NCBI GenBank assembly: GCA_038134525.1
Contig: JAYPVI010000008.1
Coordinates: 1-64,000 of the forward strand
Length of the DNA stretch: 64,000 nt
From: GCA-002727735 sp038134525
Lineage (GTDB): Bacteria; Bacteroidota; Bacteroidia; Flavobacteriales_D; Parvicellaceae
Direction of reading: 5' to 3'
Below the pieces are notes generated by a model that was not told the origin of the DNA, did no database searches, and saw only the letters and a program-made list of their open reading frames with translations. This document shows, piece after piece, positions 1 through 9,914 of the stretch. How positions within the stretch are numbered: position 1 is the first letter of the stretch; every line of letters begins with the position of its first letter. The translations under genes were made by a program, and so were the position numbers.

Positions 1-27
1 AATTAGTTCAACAACTTAACAAAAATG

Positions 28-57
28 AAAGGGAGTTTAACGACTCCCTTTTTTTTT
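28..57 (+). terminator. Rho-independent terminator of an upstream gene
   Basis: A perfect stem (AAAGGGAGT at 28-36 with ACTCCCTTT at 43-51, six-base loop) runs into an uninterrupted T-tract. It would end transcription of a plus-strand gene lying left of the window. No part of that gene can be recognised in the first 27 bases. Confidence 0.8.
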
Positions 58-104
58 ACTCAAGTTAAATAGAAAGCTTTAATATTTTGTAACTTACTCA
101 AGTT
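56..104. repeat. 11-bp direct repeat upstream of the first secreted-protein gene
   Basis: TTACTCAAGTT occurs at 56-66 and again at 94-104, 38 bases apart. The second copy sits inside AACTT-ACTC-AAGTT, a short inverted repeat. The pair lies 29 bases before the TTG start of the secreted-protein gene, so it could be a regulator-binding site. This is inference only; no matching regulator is visible. Confidence 0.35.
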
Positions 105-132
105 CATTTTTTAATTTAAAACTTCATAGAAC

Positions 133-3100
133 TTGAAATTATTTTTATTTCATTATATACTAGGATTATTATTGGCGTTAAGCCTTTTTAGTCATCATTA
201 TAGTCAATGCTACTATGTTGTTGATATGCAAGATTCTTTTGGTGATGGATGGAATGGCGCATCGCTTGATGTATCAATCAATGGAAGTTTAGTTAGTAGT
301 TTAACTTTTGCTAATGGGGGTAATTTCACAGACTCAGTTTTTACGCTAAATGGAGACTTTGTAGAATTTTATTTCAGTTCCGGAAATTGGGATACAGAAA
401 TTACATACCAAATATATGACCCATCATCAAACCAAATAGGTTCCTATGGCCCATACCCAAATAATCAAGGGAACTCTGGTCTTGTAACCTCTGACACTTC
501 TAACTCTACATGCTCACCACAATTTGTAAATGTCACTTTTCAAGTGGACATGAGTAAAGTATCTTCCGGCTTTACTACACCTGAGATAAATGGAAATTGG
601 AACAATTTCTGTGGAAATTGCGACCCTATGGTTGACCCAGATGGAGATGGAATTTGGGAAAAAACGGTATCGCTATTTACAGGAACATATGAATACATTT
701 TCAGTGCTGATTCTTTAAGTATTCAAGAATCAATTGATCCAAACAGTTTGTGTTCTAACGGTAGTTTTGTTTTACCTAAAAGGTATATCAATGTTGGTGC
801 AGTTGATGTGACTTTACCTGTAGTTTGTTGGAGCTCTTGTGAAGCTTGTAATGACTATCCACAGCCACCTTTAGGTATTAATTGCATTACTGGAAATGCT
901 GGTATTGTTTTTACAAATGATTGTGAAACACAGGGAAATTGGACAGGCGATTTTGGAATAAATAATGGAACTTGGCAGGTGAATGATGGTGGAACTGCAT
1001 CTGCAGGTACTGGTCCAAGTGGAGCCCATAGTGGAATGAATTATTTTTATTTTGAAACAAGTACTGGAGGTGGAACCACAGGAACCATAGTTACTCCAAT
1101 GATTGATTTATCAAACATGTTTGATGACGCTGAATTAACTTTCTGGATGCATGCAAGAGGAAGCTCAATGGGTAGTTTAGATGTTGGTTTTTCAAATTCT
1201 CCTAATGGACCATTTAATGTGGTTTATTCACAATTTGGCGAAGTTCAAAATAATGCCAATGATCCTTGGTCACAAATAGGAATTAATGTTAGCAGTTATG
1301 TAGGGCAATCTCTTTATGTTAGTTTTACTTACACTAGACTTCTTGGAGCTAATCCAACTTACACTGGAGACCTAGCTATAGACCTTATTGAGGTGAATTC
1401 TTGTTCAACTTGTCCTTCACCAAGTTTATTGACTTCTAATAATATTACCTCTTCTACAGCATTACTCAATTGGGCTCCATCTGGAACAGAAACAGAATGG
1501 TTCATTCATTACAATAACTCAACAATAATTACCAATACAATACCAACGACTCTAACAGGGCTTTCCCCAAATACCTTTTACAATTGTTTTGTTTCAGCAA
1601 TCTGTGGGCCGGGTGACACTAGTTCTTTTTCAACACCTACTATGTTTACTACTGCATGTGCCCCCACTTTAGCGTCTATTAATGAGAATTTTGATGCTGG
1701 TTTTCCCCCTTGTTGGTCTCAAGATTTAATAAATGATGACTTTGACTGGGATCTTGAAAATGGCGGTACTCCATCTGTAAATACTGGACCAGATGATGAT
1801 GTGAGTATTGGGGGTAATTATATGTATACTGAAGCTTCAGCTCCAAGACAAGACGGAGATTTTGCTATAATGTATAGTGAAGAAATAGATTTAAGTACAC
1901 TAACGAATCCGGAAGTGCGATTCTACACTCACATGTATGGTTCAGCTATTGGAGAACTTCAAATTGACATGTATGATAATGGCTCATATACCACTATTTT
2001 TAATAAGATTGGGGGGCAAGTTGATTCATGGGTAGAAGAAGTAGTATTAATTAACCCAACTTCAAATATTATTCATTTTAGGATTACAGGGATTTTAGGT
2101 GTTAACAACAATGGAGAAACATGGCCAGGAGATATTGCTATTGATGAATTTAGTGTTATAGAAGCCATAGCCAATGATTTAGAAGTATCAACTACCAACA
2201 TGATGTCTGATTGTGAATTTAGCAGTATTGAGCAACTTACTATGAATATAAAAAACAATGGAATTGCTATTCAAACCAATTTTGATGTTTCGTATACGAT
2301 TAATGGAGGTCAGCAAGTATTTGAAACTTGTAATTTAATATTAAATAGTGGTGACTCAGCTAATTACACTTTTAGCACTCCAGCTGATTTAAGTAATGAT
2401 GGGGTATACACTATTTCGTTTCAATCTCATTTATTTAATGACCAAGTTTCATCAAACGATGGTTTTACCACAATTATTGAGAACTATTTAAGCCCTTCTA
2501 TACCAATTACTAATGATGACACCATATGTAATGGTGATACGGCCATATTGCAAGCCATAACAACAGAGGGGCTTATAAATTGGTACACTGATGTCAATGG
2601 CATTAACACTTTATCTTCTTCAACTGTTACACCAACTACAACTACAACTTATTATGCTGCAGTACAAGCATGTGATTTTTACAAAGACGATATTGAAGCG
2701 TATTTAGCTGGTAACTTAATTGCACAATCTTCTCCCAATTGGGCTACTTGGTCAGGTAGCGGTGGTGGACAAGATGATGCATTTATTTCCAATTCAAAAG
2801 CATTTTCAGGAAGTAATTCTATTTATTTTAACTACTTAAATGATGATGATCTTTATTTACCTTTTGATCAAACTTATAATTCTGGAGATGTGGAAATTGT
2901 TCTATACATGTATGTTGTTTCCCAAGCTCATATGAATCTTCAAAATGATTTACCTGTAAACTCACCAGAAATTTTAGACCTTATCTTTACTAATAATGGA
3001 ATGCTAGAAATAAACATCGGTGGAACTTTGCTGATTGGCACTTACCCAGGTACAAATCAATGGTTTGAACTAAAAATAACTGGTAATCTTACAAGTTCAA

Positions 3101-3549
3101 TTTGGGGTGTGTACGTTAATGGAGGCTATCAGGGGGGTACAGTAGCTAGTAATGGTAATAGTATAGCTTCTGTTAATTTTAAACCAGAAATAGGCGATGA
3201 ATATTACATAGATGATGTTGAATGGTATGTAATCTCTGATGATGATTGTCAAAGTCAGACTACTCCACTAACGGTTTATGTTGAAGATTGTAGTAGTTTA
3301 AATGATGAAAGTTATGAAATCATCGAAATTTATCCTGTCCCAACTTTTGGTCAATTAAACATAAATTCAACTGAAAAAATTAAGTGCATTTCAGTAACTG
3401 ATATAACAGGTAAGTCATTAAAATCTTTTTTTCCTGAGAGCAACACAAATTTGAATTTAGATTTATCAAAAATGTCTTCAGGACAGTATAATCTTAGATT
3501 TGAAACTGAAAAATCAATAGTTTTTAAGAAGATTATTCTTAAGAATTAA
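133..3549 (+). CDS. Large secreted multidomain protein with T9SS sorting domain
   Basis: The protein has 1138 residues and starts at TTG, directly followed by a Sec signal peptide (about residues 1-24). Visible modules in order are: a Cys-rich beta domain shared with the next gene (25-127, motif DSFGDGWNGAS); a carbohydrate-binding-like beta domain (about 131-240, FQVDMS); a MAM-like jelly roll (250-425); a fibronectin-III-like domain (430-510); a second MAM-like domain (515-690); a CARDB-like domain (695-790); an Ig-like segment; a lectin/LamG-like region (860-1040); and a C-terminal type A T9SS sorting domain (about 1065-1138, IYPVPTFGQ and the GQYNLRF block). The protein is expected to be exported and attached to, or shed from, the cell surface. 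I see no catalytic motif, so adhesion or polymer binding is inferred. It is a paralogue of the gene immediately downstream. Confidence 0.85.
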   Translation: MKLFLFHYILGLLLALSLFSHHYSQCYYVVDMQDSFGDGWNGASLDVSINGSLVSSLTFANGGNFTDSVFTLNGDFVEFYFSSGNWDTEITYQIYDPSSNQIGSYGPYPNNQGNSGLVTSDTSNSTCSPQFVNVTFQVDMSKVSSGFTTPEINGNWNNFCGNCDPMVDPDGDGIWEKTVSLFTGTYEYIFSADSLSIQESIDPNSLCSNGSFVLPKRYINVGAVDVTLPVVCWSSCEACNDYPQPPLGINCITGNAGIVFTNDCETQGNWTGDFGINNGTWQVNDGGTASAGTGPSGAHSGMNYFYFETSTGGGTTGTIVTPMIDLSNMFDDAELTFWMHARGSSMGSLDVGFSNSPNGPFNVVYSQFGEVQNNANDPWSQIGINVSSYVGQSLYVSFTYTRLLGANPTYTGDLAIDLIEVNSCSTCPSPSLLTSNNITSSTALLNWAPSGTETEWFIHYNNSTIITNTIPTTLTGLSPNTFYNCFVSAICGPGDTSSFSTPTMFTTACAPTLASINENFDAGFPPCWSQDLINDDFDWDLENGGTPSVNTGPDDDVSIGGNYMYTEASAPRQDGDFAIMYSEEIDLSTLTNPEVRFYTHMYGSAIGELQIDMYDNGSYTTIFNKIGGQVDSWVEEVVLINPTSNIIHFRITGILGVNNNGETWPGDIAIDEFSVIEAIANDLEVSTTNMMSDCEFSSIEQLTMNIKNNGIAIQTNFDVSYTINGGQQVFETCNLILNSGDSANYTFSTPADLSNDGVYTISFQSHLFNDQVSSNDGFTTIIENYLSPSIPITNDDTICNGDTAILQAITTEGLINWYTDVNGINTLSSSTVTPTTTTTYYAAVQACDFYKDDIEAYLAGNLIAQSSPNWATWSGSGGGQDDAFISNSKAFSGSNSIYFNYLNDDDLYLPFDQTYNSGDVEIVLYMYVVSQAHMNLQNDLPVNSPEILDLIFTNNGMLEINIGGTLLIGTYPGTNQWFELKITGNLTSSIWGVYVNGGYQGGTVASNGNSIASVNFKPEIGDEYYIDDVEWYVISDDDCQSQTTPLTVYVEDCSSLNDESYEIIEIYPVPTFGQLNINSTEKIKCISVTDITGKSLKSFFPESNTNLNLDLSKMSSGQYNLRFETEKSIVFKKIILKN

Positions 3550-3578
3550 GAAAATTAATAGTAAATTTAAAGGCATTT

Positions 3579-3597
3579 GTTAAAATAATATTTTAAC
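3579..3597. repeat. AT-rich palindrome between the two secreted-protein genes
   Basis: Arms GTTAAAAT (3579-3586) and ATTTTAAC (3590-3597) are separated by three bases. The hairpin has little GC and no T-tract after it, so it is a poor terminator. It could be an operator or part of the promoter region of the downstream gene. Function is unknown. Confidence 0.3.
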
Positions 3598-3620
3598 TAT
3601 ACCCAGTAATTCTCTAAATC

Positions 3621-6600
3621 ATGAAAAATTATTTTCACATACTTACCATATTAGTTTTTTCAGTTTTAATTAATAACATTTCATATTCGCAGTGCGACTA
3701 TTTAATTAATATGCAGGATTCCTATGGAGATGGATGGAATGGTGCGTCTATTGATGTTGCTGTAAACGGAACTATTGTTAGTAATTTAACCATTAACAAT
3801 GGATTTAGCAACAGTGGAAACGTCTCTACTTATACAAATGACATTGTTGAATTTACATTTAATTCTGGATCGTGGGATAGTGAAATCACATTTCAAATTA
3901 CTGACCCAGCCGGAAATTCTTTAGGAAGTTTTGGTACTAACCCAACAGTAGGTCTATTCTTAACGGATACTTCTAATTCTACTTGTGCTCCGCCATCTTG
4001 TATGGCTCCAAGTGGATTTATTGCATCCAACATCACAGCTAGCTCTGCAGATATTTCATGGACTGGAGCAAGTAACGCAAACTCTTTTACCATCGAATAT
4101 GGAGCAAGCGGTTTTTCTTTAGGTTCTGGCACAACCACTAACATTACATCGACAAATTATTCCATTACCAGTCTGAATCCAAGCAGTTCATATGATGTTT
4201 ATCTACAAGCTGATTGCGGATCAGGAGATACAAGTAGTATTGCAGGACCTTTTACATTTGCAACCAGCATACAGGGAGCTGGAAATATTACCTGCACAAC
4301 AGGATTTGCCGGTGCTGCTTTTGTAGACGATTTAGAAACCCAGGGTATATGGACCGGAGATTTCACAGCAACAGGATTAGGCTGGAGAATGAATTCTGGG
4401 ACCACAAGTTCAACGGGAACTGGACCATCAGGTGCCCATAGTGGAAATAGTTATTTTTATTTTGAATGTACTGGTTCAGGAAATTCCACTGGAACCATAG
4501 TTACACCAGCAATTGATCTCACATCAGCTTCTAATGATGCAGAACTCTCTTTTTGGCTTCATGCATTTGGCGTTGCTACAGGAACATTAGATGTAGGGGT
4601 TGGAACAAGTGCCTCTGGACCTTTCACCAATGTTTTTTCTCAATCTGGCCAACTTCAAACGTCAAGTACAGATCCTTTTCAAAACGTAGGCATTAATATA
4701 GCAAGTTACATTGGACAGCAAATTTACATTAGCTTTTCTTACACAAAAGGTTCTTCTTTCACTGGTGACATCGCTATTGATTTGGTTGAAGTATTGTCCT
4801 GTTTCAATTGTCCTGGACCTTCTAACCTCCAGGCATATAATCTAACTGGTTTTACTGCAGATATATCTTGGACAGCTAGTGGGGCAGCAAATGACTGGAA
4901 TATTTGGTATCATCCACAAGGTTCTCCGATGGGCACCCCAATATTGGCAACTAATGACACCATTTCTCTAACCGGATTATCCCCTGTTACAACTTACGAA
5001 TTCTATATCCAAGCTAATTGTACAGGAGATTCGAGTATAATAGTCGGGCCTTTATTTTTTACAACACCATGTGCCGCTTTAATACCACCACAACTTGAAG
5101 ATTTTTCTACAGGTTATCCACCTAACACCTGTTGGGATGAAGCAAGCACAGGAGATCCAGGAACTGGTCCTTCCACATTTGGAACAGGAAGTTGGATTCA
5201 AGATGGATTTGCTAATGTTGGAACTACAGGTGCTGTGAAAATTTACTTATTTGGGACTGCACAAAGTGATTGGATATTATCTCCACAATACGATTTAAGT
5301 TCTGGTGGGCCATACCAAGTAGAATTTGACTTTGGTATTTATAATGTTAACAGCTCAATCCCTGGAAATTTAGGCTCTGATGACAGAGTTGAATTATTAA
5401 TTTCTGACAATGGAGGATTTACTTGGCAACCCCTTTCAAGTTGGAGTGGTTCTTACGTAACAAGTCCCAATGGAAATCATGAAATCGTTTCGCTTAGTTC
5501 TTTTTCTGGAATTGTTGAATTTGCTTTCTGGGGGACCGATGGCATCGTTGATGATCCAGAAGCCAATGATGTAATGGTTGACAACTTTCAAGTTAGAACT
5601 ATTCCATCTTGTCCACAACCACTATCACTACAAGTTAATAATGTTACTAGTGATTCAGCTACAGCATCTTGGATTGCAGGTGGCACTGAGATATTATGGA
5701 ATGTACAATGGGGATTATCCGGTTTTAATCCTGGGTCTGGAAACGGAGATACTACAAGCACAACAAACTTTATTCTAACGCCTTTAGGGCCATCTACGGC
5801 ATATGACGTATATGTTCAGGCCCTGTGTGCCGGAGGAGACTCTAGTGCGTGGACTGGGCCATACACTTTTAACACCCCAATTCAAGGTCCTCAAGGGATA
5901 ACTTGTTCATCGGGAAATCCCGGTATTGTCCTTTCAGATGACCTGGAGTCACAAGCCGGCTGGACAGGAGATTTCACAGCAACAGGATTAGGCTGGAGAA
6001 TGAATTCTGGGACCACAAGCTCAACGGGAACTGGACCATCAGGTGCACATAGCGGTTCTAATTACTTTTATTTTGAATGTACTGGTTCAGGAAATTCCAC
6101 TGGAACTATTGTTTCACCATTAGTTGATTTGGCTTTTGGTGCAAATGATGCAGAATTATCTTTTTGGGTTCACGCTTATGGTGCAACCATTGGCACTTTA
6201 GATGTTGGTGTAGGGACAAGCCCATCAGGTCCATTTAACACTATTTTTACTAATACCGGTCAATTACAAAGCAATAATTCAGATCCATATCAAAATGTGG
6301 GTGTTAACCTAGGGACCTACATGGGTCAACAAGTGTATTTAGCCTTTACATACACTATTGGTTCTTCATTCACTGGGGATATAGCCATAGATCTTGTTGA
6401 AGTTACCTCATGCTTGTCATGTGCTGCTCCATCGAATATTACACTAAATACTCTTTCAGCTGATACTGCAAATATTAGCTGGATCTCCAACAGTTCTGAT
6501 TCACTATGGTTGGTTTATTTATCTCCGAACAATTCACCTATAGGAAACATTACGCCATTCGTTGTAAATAATGACACTATTGATGTTGTTGTTAATCCGA

Positions 6601-9212
6601 GTACAACCTATGACGTGTACGTACAAAGTATTTGCAACAGTGGAGATAGTAGTATTTTGGCTGGTCCGCTAAATTTTATCACCCCATGTACATACACCCT
6701 AGCACCCTATTTTACCAGTTTTGATTTTGGATTTCCGCTTTGCTGGACACAAGGATCTGCAGATAATTTTGATTGGACGCTAGATGCAAATGGTACTCCT
6801 TCATCAAGTACTGGCCCATCAGATGACTTAACAGGCGGAGGAAACTATATGTATATAGAAACCTCATCTCCAAGAACACAAGGTGACTTTGCTGTTTTAC
6901 ATTCACCCAATATTGATTTAAGTGCTTTAACGGTGCCAGAACTTCGCTTTTATTCTCATATGTATGGACAAACCATTGATTCTCTAGTCATTGACATTTC
7001 TGATGATGGAGGGATAACGTACAATAACATCTTTAATAAATTTGGGGATCAGGGTGATGTTTGGAATGAAGAATTGGTTATTCTTTCAAACTATAGCGGT
7101 ATCGTAAGCTTCAGAATTACAGGCTATGTGGGTAGCTCTTTTACAGGAGATATAGCCATTGATAATTTTGAAGTTAGAGAAGCTCCTACTTGTCCTCAAC
7201 CACTCTCACTTAATGCAATCAACCTCTTTGCAGACTCGGTAGATCTCACTTGGACTGCCGGTTTAAATGAATCTGAATGGTACGTATATCTTGTGCCCGA
7301 TACCGGCACACTCGCAACTACTTCACCAACTCATGTCTACAATGACACCGTAACTTTTGCCATTAATCCAAACTCCACCTATAACTTTTATGTTCAGGGA
7401 ATTTGTGGACCTGCGGATACAAGTTTAATATCGGGACCATTTAACTTTAGTACTCCTTGCGTAGCCGTTACTTCTTTACCTTATTTAGAAGACATGACCA
7501 CATGGCCACCGAATTGTTGGGATCTTTCAGGTGGAACACGAACATGTATTCATTATAATGGTACAGCTGTAGAAGCTAGTTATTGGAGTTGGCCAAATGG
7601 AAATAATGCACTTATGACATCCCCTATTTTTGATGTTTCATCTTTAATTAGCCCTGAGTTAATATTCGATTGGTCACACACCTATAACTCATCCTACCCA
7701 AATGATGCACTAGAAGTTTTAGTATCGGATAATGGTGGGACAACATGGAATCAAATTTGGTATAAAGCTGGAGCTGATTTAGAATCTAATGATGGAGCAA
7801 GTACACAAGCTCCAGGCAGCTTTGTTTCGTCTGGCAGAATTAACTTATCAACCTATGGAAATAACATTATGGTTAGATTTAATTTTGCATCTGGCTATGG
7901 CCCAGATTGTTTTATAGATAATGTCCAGATATTAGAAGCACCTGCCAATGATATTGGAATTTCACTAGCAGAAATGCCAACTGCTTCATCAGGTTGCATC
8001 ATGGATAGTTCTTTAGCCATAGTCACTATAAACAATTATGGAACTGCTAATCAAGTGAACTTTGACGTTATGTATGATTTAAATGGGGTGGTGATTTCTG
8101 AAATTGTGGGGGACACTTTATATGGAGGTAGCTCACTTAACTACACTTTTAATGATCATATTGATTTCACTAATGACGGAAGTTATACCTTGATGTTTAC
8201 AACAAGCTTAGCTGGTGACTCTGATACATCTAACGATATGTTTGGCACTATGCATTATGAAAATAAATATACTCCGGCATCACCTACCACTACAGGAGAT
8301 ACGGTTTGCGGAGTTTCTGGTGTTGCTACACTGACTGGTAATGCATCCTCGGGAGCTACATTAGACTGGTTTGATGATCCTAACGGTAATAATTTAATAC
8401 ATACTGGTGATACTTTAATTACGCCTGTTATTAATACAACTACAAGTTATTGGGCTGCATACCAAGAAATGGCCCCAGGTTACGTGGGCCCATCAGATTA
8501 CTTCTTTGGCGGTGGTGGAACTGTTTCCACCTACAATAAAGGATTGGTATTTGATGTGTTTTCATCCATTACTATTGACTCTGTAACAGTATTTCCAAGT
8601 GACACTGGGAATATTGATATCCAAATAATAGACGTACTTGGAACAAGTTACTATAATAACTCTATTAGTATTTCTGGTCCAATACCAACGAATGGTGCAG
8701 TAACTATTCCCATTGGAGCAAGCTTACAACCATCATTTGGATATTCTATACTTGCTAGTTCCAGTACTGCAAATGGCGGTTTATACCGAAATAATAATGG
8801 CGCGGTATACCCTTATGATTATGGAAGTGCAATGTCGATTACAGGCGCTTCAGACAGCCAAGCTGGATTCTACTATTTTTTCTACAACTGGTCAATATCA
8901 TCTATCAGCTGTTATAGTGACTTTGTAGAAACCGTAGCCACAGTTGAACCATGTGCTTCAATTGAAGAAAAAACGGGCTTAATCGTAGATGTTTATCCAA
9001 ATCCAAACCATGGTGAATTCACTTTAATTACAAGCAAAACAAATAGTGATATATCAGTTGAAATAAGTGACGTTAATGGTAAAATAATTTACAACGATAC
9101 TAGAAATGGATTAAAAAATAATTTACAAATTGCTAATATTGAAAGAGGCATGTACTTTATAAAAGTATCTTCTAATCATGAAAGGGTTGTTAAGCAATTT
9201 GTAGTTCAATAA
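3621..9212 (+). CDS. Giant secreted MAM/fibronectin-III repeat protein with T9SS sorting domain
   Basis: The protein has 1863 residues and begins with a signal peptide (about 1-24). It carries the same N-terminal DSYGDGWNGAS domain as its upstream paralogue. Fibronectin-III-like domains (typical phrase TWTAGLNESEWYVY) then alternate with MAM-like jelly rolls (phrase SSFTGDIAIDNFEV), followed by a CARDB-like domain (about 1455-1560), an Ig-like segment, and a T9SS type A sorting domain (about 1790-1863, VYPNPNHGEFTL, ending VKQFVVQ). It has about five MAM-like units, against two in the paralogue. Two of these units are nearly identical even at the DNA level, pointing to recent duplication or gene conversion. 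No enzymatic motif is seen; a surface adhesin or filament-like protein is the likeliest role. The stop codon overlaps the end of the convergent MBL-fold gene by seven bases. Confidence 0.85.
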   Translation: MKNYFHILTILVFSVLINNISYSQCDYLINMQDSYGDGWNGASIDVAVNGTIVSNLTINNGFSNSGNVSTYTNDIVEFTFNSGSWDSEITFQITDPAGNSLGSFGTNPTVGLFLTDTSNSTCAPPSCMAPSGFIASNITASSADISWTGASNANSFTIEYGASGFSLGSGTTTNITSTNYSITSLNPSSSYDVYLQADCGSGDTSSIAGPFTFATSIQGAGNITCTTGFAGAAFVDDLETQGIWTGDFTATGLGWRMNSGTTSSTGTGPSGAHSGNSYFYFECTGSGNSTGTIVTPAIDLTSASNDAELSFWLHAFGVATGTLDVGVGTSASGPFTNVFSQSGQLQTSSTDPFQNVGINIASYIGQQIYISFSYTKGSSFTGDIAIDLVEVLSCFNCPGPSNLQAYNLTGFTADISWTASGAANDWNIWYHPQGSPMGTPILATNDTISLTGLSPVTTYEFYIQANCTGDSSIIVGPLFFTTPCAALIPPQLEDFSTGYPPNTCWDEASTGDPGTGPSTFGTGSWIQDGFANVGTTGAVKIYLFGTAQSDWILSPQYDLSSGGPYQVEFDFGIYNVNSSIPGNLGSDDRVELLISDNGGFTWQPLSSWSGSYVTSPNGNHEIVSLSSFSGIVEFAFWGTDGIVDDPEANDVMVDNFQVRTIPSCPQPLSLQVNNVTSDSATASWIAGGTEILWNVQWGLSGFNPGSGNGDTTSTTNFILTPLGPSTAYDVYVQALCAGGDSSAWTGPYTFNTPIQGPQGITCSSGNPGIVLSDDLESQAGWTGDFTATGLGWRMNSGTTSSTGTGPSGAHSGSNYFYFECTGSGNSTGTIVSPLVDLAFGANDAELSFWVHAYGATIGTLDVGVGTSPSGPFNTIFTNTGQLQSNNSDPYQNVGVNLGTYMGQQVYLAFTYTIGSSFTGDIAIDLVEVTSCLSCAAPSNITLNTLSADTANISWISNSSDSLWLVYLSPNNSPIGNITPFVVNNDTIDVVVNPSTTYDVYVQSICNSGDSSILAGPLNFITPCTYTLAPYFTSFDFGFPLCWTQGSADNFDWTLDANGTPSSSTGPSDDLTGGGNYMYIETSSPRTQGDFAVLHSPNIDLSALTVPELRFYSHMYGQTIDSLVIDISDDGGITYNNIFNKFGDQGDVWNEELVILSNYSGIVSFRITGYVGSSFTGDIAIDNFEVREAPTCPQPLSLNAINLFADSVDLTWTAGLNESEWYVYLVPDTGTLATTSPTHVYNDTVTFAINPNSTYNFYVQGICGPADTSLISGPFNFSTPCVAVTSLPYLEDMTTWPPNCWDLSGGTRTCIHYNGTAVEASYWSWPNGNNALMTSPIFDVSSLISPELIFDWSHTYNSSYPNDALEVLVSDNGGTTWNQIWYKAGADLESNDGASTQAPGSFVSSGRINLSTYGNNIMVRFNFASGYGPDCFIDNVQILEAPANDIGISLAEMPTASSGCIMDSSLAIVTINNYGTANQVNFDVMYDLNGVVISEIVGDTLYGGSSLNYTFNDHIDFTNDGSYTLMFTTSLAGDSDTSNDMFGTMHYENKYTPASPTTTGDTVCGVSGVATLTGNASSGATLDWFDDPNGNNLIHTGDTLITPVINTTTSYWAAYQEMAPGYVGPSDYFFGGGGTVSTYNKGLVFDVFSSITIDSVTVFPSDTGNIDIQIIDVLGTSYYNNSISISGPIPTNGAVTIPIGASLQPSFGYSILASSSTANGGLYRNNNGAVYPYDYGSAMSITGASDSQAGFYYFFYNWSISSISCYSDFVETVATVEPCASIEEKTGLIVDVYPNPNHGEFTLITSKTNSDISVEISDVNGKIIYNDTRNGLKNNLQIANIERGMYFIKVSSNHERVVKQFVVQ
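4350..4500 (+). repeat. Intragenic near-identical repeat, copy 1
   Basis: This segment matches the segment 1611 bases (537 codons) downstream almost base for base, including an uninterrupted run of about 53 identical bases (4356-4408) and another of about 38 near its end. It encodes the core of one MAM-like unit, around the phrase TGPSGAHSG. Silent differences are few, so the copies separated or were homogenised recently. Confidence 0.8.
5961..6111 (+). repeat. Intragenic near-identical repeat, copy 2
   Basis: Second copy of the MAM-core repeat described at 4350. The frame is conserved (offset 1611, divisible by three), so recombination between the copies would delete or add exactly 537 residues without a frameshift. 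The related unit in the upstream paralogue (about 990-1110) is clearly more diverged. Confidence 0.8.
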
Positions 9213-9850
9213 TTAATAAATGGGTTATTGGATTTTTCATGACCAATTGTGGTTTCAGGGCCATGACCACAGTACACAATAGTTTCATCTGGAAGTGTAA
9301 ATAACTGACTTTTAATTGAAGTAATTAATTGATTATGATTTCCACCAGGTAAATCAGTTCTTCCTATACTTTCTCTAAATAAACAATCTCCATTTATTAA
9401 AACATTAGATGATGAATGGTAAAAAACAATATGCCCAGGAGCATGTCCTGGGACATATAAAACTTTAAATTTCGAATTTCCTAAAACAAGATCATATTTA
9501 ATATTTATAAACTGAATTTTTTCAGGAGGGGTGTGTTTAATTGGCACACCATACATTGCACAAACGCGTTCAAAATTTTGATAGGTATCTAAATCCTTCT
9601 CAAAAATCATAGGAGACAAGTTATATTTTGCAGAAACATAAGCAGTACCAAACATGTGATCAAGGTGACTATGTGTATGCCATATAGCAATAAGGTTGAG
9701 TTCATTATCTTTTATAAAACTATCCACTGCTTTTTCTTCTTCATTAAAATACATTCCAGGATCAATAATGACTGCATTTTTTTCGTTATCAAAAACAACG
9801 TATGTATTCTCGGAGAATGGATTAAATACAAATTTTTTAATGGTGATCAT
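9206..9850 (-). CDS. MBL-fold metallo-hydrolase, GloB/YcbL-like
   Basis: The protein has 214 residues and the complete metallo-beta-lactamase-fold zinc signature: HTHSHLDH (motif 2), PGHAPGH (motif 3 His), GDCLFRESIGR (motif 4 Asp) and CGHGPETTIGHE near the end. This matches the small cytoplasmic hydroxyacylglutathione-hydrolase-like subgroup (YcbL type). The family hydrolyses thioesters such as S-D-lactoylglutathione, but Bacteroidota often lack glutathione, so the natural substrate is unclear. The gene is convergent with the giant secreted protein (seven-base overlap) and divergent from the TolB-like gene, with a TATTTTTG promoter box 18 bases before its ATG. Confidence 0.85.
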   Translation of the reverse strand: MITIKKFVFNPFSENTYVVFDNEKNAVIIDPGMYFNEEEKAVDSFIKDNELNLIAIWHTHSHLDHMFGTAYVSAKYNLSPMIFEKDLDTYQNFERVCAMYGVPIKHTPPEKIQFINIKYDLVLGNSKFKVLYVPGHAPGHIVFYHSSSNVLINGDCLFRESIGRTDLPGGNHNQLITSIKSQLFTLPDETIVYCGHGPETTIGHEKSNNPFINY

Positions 9851-9867
9851 AAGAAGTAAATTAATAA

Positions 9868-9903
9868 CAAAAATAGCCTATGGTGTGAAATTGGCTATCT
9901 TTG
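9868..9903. promoter_or_regulatory. Back-to-back promoter boxes in an inverted repeat
   Basis: CAAAAATAGCC (9868-9878) and GGCTATCTTTG (9893-9903) form an inverted repeat with 10 of 11 positions matching and a 14-base spacer. Each arm contains a Bacteroidota -7 box: TATTTTTG on the minus strand for the MBL-fold gene and TATCTTTG on the plus strand for the TolB-like gene. Neither has a clear TTTG at -33. One regulator bound across the repeat could control both genes; this is inferred. Confidence 0.45.
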
Positions 9904-9914
9904 AGAGGTAAACT

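Noticed and set aside
6712..6906. Antisense open frames inside the giant secreted-protein genes
   Set aside because: Short, no recognisable domain, and the sense strand encodes clear MAM-like repeats.
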